From the NCBI GenBank assembly GCA_018825305.1, contig JAHJEO010000010.1:62001-126000 (forward strand): a DNA stretch of 64,000 nt. The letters run 5' to 3'. The DNA is from Gammaproteobacteria bacterium. Lineage in GTDB: Bacteria; Pseudomonadota; Gammaproteobacteria; Burkholderiales; Rhodocyclaceae. This document shows, piece by piece, positions 57,917 through 64,000 of this stretch. Under the pieces are notes generated by a model. That model worked only from the letters and a program-made list of their open reading frames with translations. It did no database searches and had not been told where the DNA came from. The position numbers were made by a program, and so were the translations under genes. Each line of letters starts with the position of its first letter. Position 1 is the first letter of the stretch.

Positions 57917-59362
57917 ATGCGCAGCCTGATTTTTGCCGCCATGCTGGGGTTCGGGCTGGCCACGCCGGCATTCGCCGCCGACGATGCCCGCAAGGAAGCC
58001 CCCTTGGGGGACACGGCCGCCTTGCGCGCCGAACTCAAGCGCCTGGCCGACCGCATCGAGGCGCTGGAAAAGCAGAACAAGGAGATGGAATCGGCGCTGG
58101 CCACAGACCGCCTCAGCGAGAAGGAGCCCGAGGTCGTCACCCGCCTCAAGGCGGTTGAATTCCAGACCCTGTCGATGCAGAAGCAGGCGCGCCAGATCGA
58201 GTACCTCGAGGGCATCAGCGTCGGCGCCAGCCTCACCGGGGTGCTGCAGGAAGTCGGCGCTGGCGGCACGGCGAGCGGAGTTGCCGAAACCCGCGGCAAC
58301 TACCGCGGCGACGTGTCCGTCACGCTGCCCGGCGGCGAGATGGGCGACACCGAGGGCGCCATCTTCACCCACCTGCGCTTCGGCCAGGGCAACGGCGTCG
58401 GCCTCAAGTCGAGCTTCACCAGCACGGCCAACAGCACGGCCTTCGAGAAAGCCAGCACCCCGGCCGACGACTCCTTCGCCATCCTCGCCCAGGCCTGGTA
58501 CCAGCTCAAGTTCCATCTCGACAGCAACGGCGCGAAGGCCAACGCCCGCGAGCATGTGCATTTCACGGTCGGCAAGATCGATCCCTTCGTCTTCTTCGAC
58601 CAGAACGCAGCGGCCGACGACGAATCGGCGCGCTTCATGAACAACGTCTTCGTGCACAACCCGCTGCTCGACTCCGGTGGCGGCACCGGCGCCGACGCCT
58701 ACGGCTTCGCCCCGGGCGCGATCCTGCAATACGTCAACGAGAAGGAAAAGGGCGCGGAGTGGGGGCTCGCGGCCGGCGTCTTTGCTTCCGGCGGCGGCGC
58801 CAACTTCACCGCCTCGCCGTCGCGGCCCTTCGTCATCCTCCAGGCCGAGGCCAACGCGCGCTTCAACTACCTGCCGGGAACCTACCGCGCCTACCTCTGG
58901 AACAACGGGCGCGGCAGCGGATGGGACGGGCTGACCAGGAGCCACTCCGGCATCGGCTTCTCCGCCAACCAGAAGGTGACGGACGAGTTGACCCTGTTCG
59001 CCCGCTACGGCCACCAGTTCGCCGGCAAGGTCCGCTTCGATCGCGCGCTGACGTTCGGCGGCGAGCTTGACGGCTCCGGCTGGGGCCGCGCCGCCGATGC
59101 CATCGGCCTGGCACTCGGCGTGGCCCGTGCCTCGGCCTCCTACCTCCACGACGCCTCCGTCGTCGACGCCAACGCCGACGGCGTGCCGGACCTCGGCTAC
59201 GTCCCCAGCGGATCCGAGAAGCAGTTCGAGCTCTACTACCGCTACAAGCTCAACAGCCATGTCGAGCTGACGCCCGACCTGCAGCTGATCAGCCGACCCG
59301 CCGCCAACGGCGCGACGACGGAAATCCAGGTCGTCGGCCTGCGTGCCAGGATCGGATTCTGA
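57917..59362 (+). CDS. Outer-membrane porin-like protein with N-terminal coiled coil
   Basis: A 481-residue secreted protein. Signal peptide MRSLIFAAMLGFGLATPAFA; then a coiled coil at about residues 33-80 (RAELKRLADRIEALEKQNKE); then a beta-barrel with alternating pattern and C-terminal phenylalanine (LRARIGF), as in outer-membrane proteins. The barrel resembles carbohydrate-selective (OprB-like) porins. Cassette position between P19 and a cupredoxin suggests passage of metal or siderophore-like ligand. Dispersed repeat copy 8 encodes EVGAGGTASG after the coiled coil. Confidence 0.8.
   Translation: MRSLIFAAMLGFGLATPAFAADDARKEAPLGDTAALRAELKRLADRIEALEKQNKEMESALATDRLSEKEPEVVTRLKAVEFQTLSMQKQARQIEYLEGISVGASLTGVLQEVGAGGTASGVAETRGNYRGDVSVTLPGGEMGDTEGAIFTHLRFGQGNGVGLKSSFTSTANSTAFEKASTPADDSFAILAQAWYQLKFHLDSNGAKANAREHVHFTVGKIDPFVFFDQNAAADDESARFMNNVFVHNPLLDSGGGTGADAYGFAPGAILQYVNEKEKGAEWGLAAGVFASGGGANFTASPSRPFVILQAEANARFNYLPGTYRAYLWNNGRGSGWDGLTRSHSGIGFSANQKVTDELTLFARYGHQFAGKVRFDRALTFGGELDGSGWGRAADAIGLALGVARASASYLHDASVVDANADGVPDLGYVPSGSEKQFELYYRYKLNSHVELTPDLQLISRPAANGATTEIQVVGLRARIGF
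58249..58275 (-). repeat. Dispersed repeat, copy 8 (inside porin gene)
   Basis: The GC core matches, but the T-run is interrupted (ACTTCC on the minus strand). It is antisense to the gene and encodes VGAGGTAS. Confidence 0.55.
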
Positions 59363-59364
59363 CG

Positions 59365-59715
59365 ATGCTGGCGCTTCTGTCCCACGGCCTCTTCGTGCTC
59401 GCCCTCTGGCTGGGATTGGGGTGGGTGGCGCCATCCCATGCCCAGGGAGCGCCGCTGGCGTCCTATACGCTCGCCATCCGCGACGGCGTATTCAGTCCGC
59501 AGCGCCTCGAGGTGCCTGCCGGAAGCCGCATCAAAATCGTGCTGAGGAACGAAGGCCCCGGCCCGCTGGAATTCGAGAATGCCGAACTGAACATAGAGAA
59601 GGTGATCGGGCCCGGCGTCGAATCCTTCGTCGTCATCAAGCTGCCGCCGGGAGAACACGAATTCGTCGACGAGTACAACATGGTCACCGGCGTCATGACG
59701 GTCATCGCCCGATGA
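59365..59715 (+). CDS. Cupredoxin-like periplasmic protein
   Basis: A 116-residue protein with signal peptide ending in ...WVAPSHAQG and a cupredoxin fold (YTLAIRDGVFSPQRLEVPAG, then IVLRNEGPGPLEFEN). The usual copper-site Cys-His-Met loop is not evident: the end reads HEFVDEYNMVTGVMTV, with a Met but no Cys. This matches the cupredoxin_1 group found in FTR1/P19 clusters. It begins 2 nt after the porin gene and overlaps the next gene as ATGA. Confidence 0.82.
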   Translation: MLALLSHGLFVLALWLGLGWVAPSHAQGAPLASYTLAIRDGVFSPQRLEVPAGSRIKIVLRNEGPGPLEFENAELNIEKVIGPGVESFVVIKLPPGEHEFVDEYNMVTGVMTVIAR

Positions 59716-61229
59716 CGACGCCGACGGCGACGATAAGCCTCTATCCGCGTCGCCCCCAGTCGCCGCCGCGGCTGGAGCGCCTCGGCGACTGGATGGCGCG
59801 GCATCGTCGCGCCATCCTCGCCGCGCAGTGGGCCATCGTCGTCTTCTATGCCGTGCTGGTGGCGCTGCCCGCCTTCCTGCCGCATCCCAACCCCGAGGCT
59901 CGGCTGTTCTCGGGCGACATGGGAGCGTCGAGTTTCATCGATCCCGACTACTGCATCACCCCCGTGGCCGGTGAGGCCCCGCGGCTGGCGCTGCAGGACA
60001 AGGCGCCGACCGTCGCATCCTGGCACGAGCGTCTGGTGCTGCTGGCGCAATACCTGTTCTGGGGCGTCTGGTGGCCCTTCGTCATCCTCTCCATCATGCT
60101 GGTCGGCCGCGTCTGGTGCGGCGTGCTCTGCCCCGAGGGCGCGCTGGCGGAGTTCGCCAGCCGCCACGGCCGCGGCGGCGCCATTCCGCGCTGGATGCGC
60201 TGGAGCGGCTGGCCCTTCGTCGCCTTCGTCCTTACCACCGTCTATGGGCAGTTGATCAGCGTCTACGAATATCCACAGGCGGCGCTGCTGGTGCTCGGCG
60301 GCTCGACGGTGGCCGCGGTCGGCGTTGGCTACCTGTACGGCAGGGGCAAACGCGTCTGGTGCCGCTACCTGTGCCCGGTGACCGGCGTCTTCGCCTTGCT
60401 GGCGCGCCTGGCGCCGCTGCATTTCAAAGTGGATCGGGATGCCTGGAATCGCCATCCGCGCCGCACCCCGGCCGTCGATTGCGCGCCGCTGCTTTCCGTC
60501 AGCCATCTCGACGGCATGGCGCAGTGCCACGCCTGCGGCCGCTGCAGCGGCCACCGCGACGCCGTGCAACTGGCGGCACGCTCGCCCAATGCCGAAATTC
60601 TCGGCGCCCCGGGTGATGCGCCTCCCGGCACCGCCGAGGCGCTGCTGTTGCAGTTCGGCATGCTCGGCGTCGCCATTGGCGCCTTCCAGTGGACCATCAG
60701 TCCGTGGTTCGTGCAGCTCAAGCAGGCGGCGGCCGAATGGCTGGTGGAGCGCGAAATATTCTGGCCGCTGCAGGAAAGTCCGGCGTGGTGGCTGCTGACG
60801 CGTCATCCGGAAGCCAACGATGTGTTCACCTGGCTCGACGGCGCGACGATCCTGGCCTGGCTCGGCGGCGTCGCACTGGTGTTGGGTGGCAGTGCCTTCC
60901 TGGCGACGCTGGCGGCGGCCAGGCTCGCCGGCCTGGACTGGCGCCGCCTCGCCCTCGGCCTGGTGCCGCTGGCCGGCATCGGTCTCTTTCTCGGCCTGTC
61001 GATGATGACCGCCACCCACCTGCGCGCAGAGGGCATCGTGACGAACTGGCTGCCCGGCCTGCGCGCCGCCCTGCTTGCGGTGGGCGTGGCGTGGTCGGCC
61101 CGGCTGGGCTGGCGTTTGATAAAAGTCGGCGGCAGCGGGACGGCGATGACGCTGCTGGCAGCCGTCCTCTGGCTGCTGCCGCTGGCATTGGTGGCCACCA
61201 GCTGGTGGCTGGTGTTTTTCATCTGGTAG
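59712..61229 (+). CDS. Membrane-bound 4Fe-4S protein (NapH/NosR-like)
   Basis: A 505-residue membrane protein with about ten hydrophobic segments. Cysteine motifs are WCGVLCPEGALAEF and WCRYLCPVTGVF (the CxxxCP pairs of NapH/NosR/CcoG-type proteins) and AQCHACGRCSGH. Proteins of this kind in P19 clusters are thought to pass electrons for iron reduction. The loop LIKVGGSGTAM near the C-terminus is encoded by dispersed repeat copy 9. Start ATGA overlaps the cupredoxin stop. Confidence 0.85.
   Translation: MTTPTATISLYPRRPQSPPRLERLGDWMARHRRAILAAQWAIVVFYAVLVALPAFLPHPNPEARLFSGDMGASSFIDPDYCITPVAGEAPRLALQDKAPTVASWHERLVLLAQYLFWGVWWPFVILSIMLVGRVWCGVLCPEGALAEFASRHGRGGAIPRWMRWSGWPFVAFVLTTVYGQLISVYEYPQAALLVLGGSTVAAVGVGYLYGRGKRVWCRYLCPVTGVFALLARLAPLHFKVDRDAWNRHPRRTPAVDCAPLLSVSHLDGMAQCHACGRCSGHRDAVQLAARSPNAEILGAPGDAPPGTAEALLLQFGMLGVAIGAFQWTISPWFVQLKQAAAEWLVEREIFWPLQESPAWWLLTRHPEANDVFTWLDGATILAWLGGVALVLGGSAFLATLAAARLAGLDWRRLALGLVPLAGIGLFLGLSMMTATHLRAEGIVTNWLPGLRAALLAVGVAWSARLGWRLIKVGGSGTAMTLLAAVLWLLPLALVATSWWLVFFIW
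61119..61148 (-). repeat. Dispersed repeat, copy 9 (inside 4Fe-4S membrane protein gene)
   Basis: A copy with T4 on the minus strand, antisense to the gene, encoding KVGGSGTAM between two membrane helices. Confidence 0.6.
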
Positions 61230-61241
61230 AGAGGATCGATC

Positions 61242-61553
61242 ATGCACGACATACCCTTCGCACAGCCGCCGGCCCGCATGGTGGCCGGCGCCCTGGCCCA
61301 CCTGGCCACGCACATGGAAACCGGCTGCCCGCGCGCGGCCTACCTCGCCGCGATGCTGCTGGAACAGGTCGCCAACGATCCCGAGGCCGACGGCCACCTG
61401 CGGGCCCACGCCCGCGAGCTGGTCGAGATTCTCGACCATGGGGGCGACCGCAGCGGCGATCGCGGCAGCGACACGGCGGCGACTATCGACGGGGCCGCTC
61501 CGCACGCGCCGATTGCCGGAGAAATGGCCCGACGAACTTCGCGCCGCAACTGA
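61242..61553 (+). CDS. Hypothetical protein
   Basis: A 103-residue soluble protein. The first 65 residues look helical (RMVAGALAHLATHMETG, RAAYLAAMLLEQVAND), and the tail is Asp/Gly/Arg-rich and probably disordered. It begins 12 nt after the 4Fe-4S gene behind GAGAGGATC, so it belongs to the same operon. No family recognised. Confidence 0.65.
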   Translation: MHDIPFAQPPARMVAGALAHLATHMETGCPRAAYLAAMLLEQVANDPEADGHLRAHARELVEILDHGGDRSGDRGSDTAATIDGAAPHAPIAGEMARRTSRRN

Positions 61554-61649
61554 TGCCGGCGCACGCCGGCCGTCCTCTGTGGTAGCTTTCCGGGCTGCAC
61601 CTGCTCCGGTCGTTTTCCCGGCCGGCGGCGCCCCCGGGAGGAGTTGGAA

Positions 61650-61892
61650 TTGAATTTCAGAGAACGCGGCTTCATCAATAGCAGCATGATCACAATTGTC
61701 ATCGGCGGCCTCGCGCTCGGGGGTCTTCTCATCCACGCCTCGGCGACCGGGCAGGAGTTGCCGTTGTGGCCCGCGGTCGCCGTGGCGCTGGTGAATCTGT
61801 TGGCCGCGGGAAAAATCATCCTCGATGTCCGGGCACGCAAGCAAAGGCAGCAGGCCCGGCCCGGCGCCGCCGCAGGAGACAAGCAGCAATGA
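61650..61892 (+). CDS. Small membrane protein, TTG start
   Basis: About 80 residues with two hydrophobic helices (MITIVIGGLALGGLLIHA and LWPAVAVALVNLLAAGKIIL) and a basic tail. TTG 61650 lies 6 nt after GGGAGGAG; TTG 61644 is directly against it and ATG 61685 would shorten the N-terminus. Its stop overlaps the cytochrome start as ATGA, so it probably works with the cytochrome. No family recognised. Confidence 0.65.
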   Translation: MNFRERGFINSSMITIVIGGLALGGLLIHASATGQELPLWPAVAVALVNLLAAGKIILDVRARKQRQQARPGAAAGDKQQ

Positions 61893-62335
61893 CGCGGCAA
61901 TGGTGGCGGCTGGCGGGAGTCGTGGGACTCGCGGCGATGGCGGCCTTGCTTGCGGGATGCGATGGCGGCAGCGGCCGCCCCGATCCCCAGGCCCTGATGG
62001 AAGGCGAGGCAATCTACAAGGCCGAATGCGCGTCGTGCCACGGCGCCAGGGGTGAAGGCCAGGCCGACTGGCGCATCCGCCGCCCTGACGGCAGGCTGCC
62101 GGCACCGCCGCACGACGCCAGCGGCCACACCTGGCACCACCCCATGGCGCAGCTGGCGGCGATCGTCAAGTTCGGCATGGTGCCGCCCCATGCGCCGCAA
62201 GGCTACGCTTCCGACATGCCGGCGTACGGCGCCAAGCTGAGCGATCGCCAGATCGAGCGCGTGCTGGCCTACATCGAGAGCCGCTGGCCAGCGGAAATCC
62301 ACGCCCAGCGCGCCGAGCGCCTGCAGAAGAAGTAA
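61889..62335 (+). CDS. Lipoprotein cytochrome c
   Basis: A 148-residue monoheme cytochrome. The signal sequence ends in a lipobox (LLAGC, Cys about 24), so it is lipid-anchored. Heme site CASCHG and a Met ligand in SDMPAYGAKLSD. It closes the P19/cupredoxin/4Fe-4S operon, giving a possible electron path between inner membrane and periplasmic metal. Partner unknown. Confidence 0.87.
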   Translation: MTRQWWRLAGVVGLAAMAALLAGCDGGSGRPDPQALMEGEAIYKAECASCHGARGEGQADWRIRRPDGRLPAPPHDASGHTWHHPMAQLAAIVKFGMVPPHAPQGYASDMPAYGAKLSDRQIERVLAYIESRWPAEIHAQRAERLQKK

Positions 62336-62465
62336 GGGCGCGCCAAGCCGGCCGCCTATCCTGTCGCCACCCCATGGCCCGCCCCGCACGCGGCCCTGGC
62401 GGCGGACCCAGACCACGGATGTGACCACCGGCCCGATGCCGGGCCCGGCGGCTGTCGCCATCAAA

Positions 62466-62531
62466 ATAGCCAACAGCTATCGAGTCGATAACGATAATTC
62501 AATTGAGTAATCGTGTCGCGGCCTCTACCAT
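62466..62531 (+). promoter_or_regulatory. OxyR binding site and promoter of ahpC
   Basis: ATAG-N7-CTAT at 62466-62480, then N7, then ATAA-N7-TCAA (62488-62502): the tetra-element spacing of OxyR sites, with the first half exact. TTGAGT (62503-62508), 17-nt spacer and TACCAT (62526-62531) follow at once, so OxyR would touch the polymerase at -35. Confidence 0.7.
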
Positions 62532-62574
62532 TCATTCATCGCATCGCACTTCAACCACCTCAGGAGATAAACCC

Positions 62575-63144
62575 ATGAACACCACCCTCATCAATACCGA
62601 AGTCCAGCCCTTCAAGGCCACCGCCTTCCACAACGGCAAGTTCGTCGACGTCAGCGAAGCCTCGCTCAAGGGCAAGTGGTCGGTGATGTTCTTCTACCCG
62701 GCCGACTTCACCTTCGTCTGCCCGACCGAGCTCGGCGACATGGCCGACCTCTACGGCGATTTCCAGAAGCTCGGCGTCGAGATCTATGGCGTGTCGACCG
62801 ACACCCACTTCACCCACAAGGCCTGGCATGACTCGTCCGAGACCATCGGCAAGATCAAGTACCCGATGATCGGCGACCCCACCGGCGCCATCACCCGCAA
62901 CTTCGGCGTGATGATCGAGGAAGCCGGCCTGGCCGAGCGCGGCACCTTCGTCATGGACCCGCAGGGCCGGATCCAGATCATCGAGGTCAACGCCGGCGGC
63001 GTCGGCCGCGACGCATCCGAGCTGCTGCGCAAGATCAAGGCCGCGCAGTACGTCGCCGCCCACCCGGGTGAAGTGTGCCCGGCCAAGTGGAAGGAAGGCG
63101 ACGCCACGCTGGCGCCCTCGCTCGACCTCGTCGGAAAAATCTAA
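62575..63144 (+). CDS. ahpC: Alkyl hydroperoxide reductase subunit C (peroxiredoxin)
   Basis: A 189-residue typical 2-Cys peroxiredoxin. Peroxidatic cysteine in [16 protein letters not shown] and resolving cysteine in [13 protein letters not shown]. It reduces H2O2 and organic peroxides, and is itself reduced by AhpF. Start behind AGGAGA, 40 bp after the predicted promoter. Next in the operon is ahpF after a GC hairpin. Confidence 0.96.
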   Translation: MNTTLINTEVQPFKATAFHNGKFVDVSEASLKGKWSVMFFYPADFTFVCPTELGDMADLYGDFQKLGVEIYGVSTDTHFTHKAWHDSSETIGKIKYPMIGDPTGAITRNFGVMIEEAGLAERGTFVMDPQGRIQIIEVNAGGVGRDASELLRKIKAAQYVAAHPGEVCPAKWKEGDATLAPSLDLVGKI

Positions 63145-63168
63145 GAAAAGCCCCCAACCCCAAGCGCA

Positions 63169-63193
63169 CCTCCCCCGGCCATCCCGGGGGAGG
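63169..63193 (+). other. GC-rich hairpin between ahpC and ahpF
   Basis: Perfect 10-bp arms CCTCCCCCGG / CCGGGGGAGG with loop CCATC and no T-run. It may protect the ahpC mRNA 3' end or lower ahpF expression. Confidence 0.65.
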
Positions 63194-63269
63194 GATTGCA
63201 GCGGCAAGGCACCCAAGGTCACGAGCCCGCGGTCGCCTTTCCAGTGCAATCCATCACAGGAGAACCCTC

Positions 63270-64000
63270 ATGCTCGACGCCGCCATCAAGACCCAGCTCG
63301 CCGCCTACCTCGAAAAGCTGCAGCAGCCGATCGAACTCGTCGCATCGACTGACGCCAGCGACGCCTCGCGCCAGATGCGCGAGCTGCTCGCCGACATCGC
63401 CGCGCTATCGCCCAAAGTCACGGTGCGTGAAGACGGCAGCGACGCACGCCGCCCCTCCTTCTCCGTCGGCCGTCCCAATGAGCCGCACCGCATCCGCTTC
63501 GCCGGCCTGCCCATGGGCCACGAGTTCACCTCGCTGATCCTCGCCCTGCTGCAAAGCGGCGGCCATCCGCCCAAGGTCGATGCGGCCGTGATCGAGCAGG
63601 TCCAGGCGATCGAGGGCGAGTTCAAGTTCGAGACCTTCATCTCGCTCTCCTGCCATAACTGCCCGGACGTGGTGCAGGCGCTCAACCTGATGGCGGTGCT
63701 CAACCCCGACGTCGAGAGCGTGATGATCGACGGCGCGCTGTTCCAGCAGGAAGTCGAGGCGAGGCAGATCATGGCCGTGCCCGTCGTGTTCCTCAACGGC
63801 AAGGTCTTCGGCAATGGGCGCATGAGCCTCGAGGAGATCGTGGCCAAGCTCGACACCGGTGCGGCGGCGCGCGCGGCCGACGAACTCGACGCCAAGGAAG
63901 CCTTCGACGTGCTCGTCGTCGGCGGCGGCCCGGCCGGCAGCGCGGCGGCGATCTATGCGGCGAGGAAGGGCATCCGCACCGGCGTCGTCGCCGAGCGCTT
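63270..64000 (+). CDS. ahpF: Alkyl hydroperoxide reductase subunit F (3' end outside window)
   Basis: The first 243 residues are visible. The N-terminal tandem thioredoxin-fold domain contains the redox pair in [14 protein letters not shown], and the FAD domain of the thioredoxin-reductase type begins at [20 protein letters not shown]. AhpF passes electrons from NADH to AhpC. Start behind CAGGAGAA. The gene runs off the window end. Confidence 0.95.
   Translation, partial: MLDAAIKTQLAAYLEKLQQPIELVASTDASDASRQMRELLADIAALSPKVTVREDGSDARRPSFSVGRPNEPHRIRFAGLPMGHEFTSLILALLQSGGHPPKVDAAVIEQVQAIEGEFKFETFISLSCHNCPDVVQALNLMAVLNPDVESVMIDGALFQQEVEARQIMAVPVVFLNGKVFGNGRMSLEEIVAKLDTGAAARAADELDAKEAFDVLVVGGGPAGSAAAIYAARKGIRTGVVAER

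Overview
High-GC chromosomal DNA that reads as a betaproteobacterium, most like the Rhodocyclales/Azoarcus-type facultative anaerobes that degrade aromatics. This is inferred from gene content: phenylacetyl-CoA pathway genes of the paaN/paaG/paaH/paaJ type, the O2-independent ubiquinone genes ubiUVT behind an FNR-type box, UbiB, HemP and OxyR/AhpCF. No rRNA or tRNA gene was seen, so the genus cannot be fixed.

Layout. 1-2.4 kb: end of an EF-hand protein, a metallo-hydrolase and a histidine phosphatase. 2.5-25 kb: a cation:proton antiporter converging on a very long minus-strand operon, mscS-glgB-glgE-treS/mak-glgC-glgX-treZ-malQ/treY-GH-clc. It joins the GlgE route (trehalose to maltose to maltose-1-phosphate to glucan) and the TreY/TreZ route (glucan to trehalose) to ion channels at both ends, which suggests an osmotic-stress module. 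25-35.3 kb: a MarR regulator, a phenylacetyl-CoA type beta-oxidation set (paaJ, paaH, paaG, paaN) and, divergently, an R2-like diiron protein with its [2Fe-2S]-flavin reductase, PaaX and an IclR regulator. 35.3-37.4 kb: a foreign, AT-richer stretch with a hairpin repeat and two integron-type attC sites bounding gene cassettes (a DUF3800 protein and two unknowns), without an integrase. 37.5-42 kb: a metallo-hydrolase, flavin monooxygenase, DUF2783, VOC protein and fumarylacetoacetate hydrolase, a probable aromatic-ring route. 42-46 kb: ubiU-ubiV-ubiT-vanZ-mazG-like operon under an FNR-type box. 46-53 kb: diguanylate cyclase, solute symporter, SulP-STAS-cNMP fusion and ubiB. 53-64 kb: oxidative-stress and iron genes: dps, DUF3501, Fe-S oxidoreductase, rubrerythrin, oxyR, Fur-boxed hemP, a P19-type iron/copper locus with cytochrome c, and ahpC/ahpF behind a good OxyR site.

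The most unusual non-gene signal is a dispersed repeat of about 27 bp (consensus CGCCGTSCCGCC followed by RSCGCCGACTTTT). I found nine copies, in both orientations. Seven lie inside genes, where they encode loops or linkers, and one is part of a 40-residue insertion in TreZ. The other two are intergenic: one begins at the stop codon of a broken cassette gene and one lies at the convergent end of two operons.
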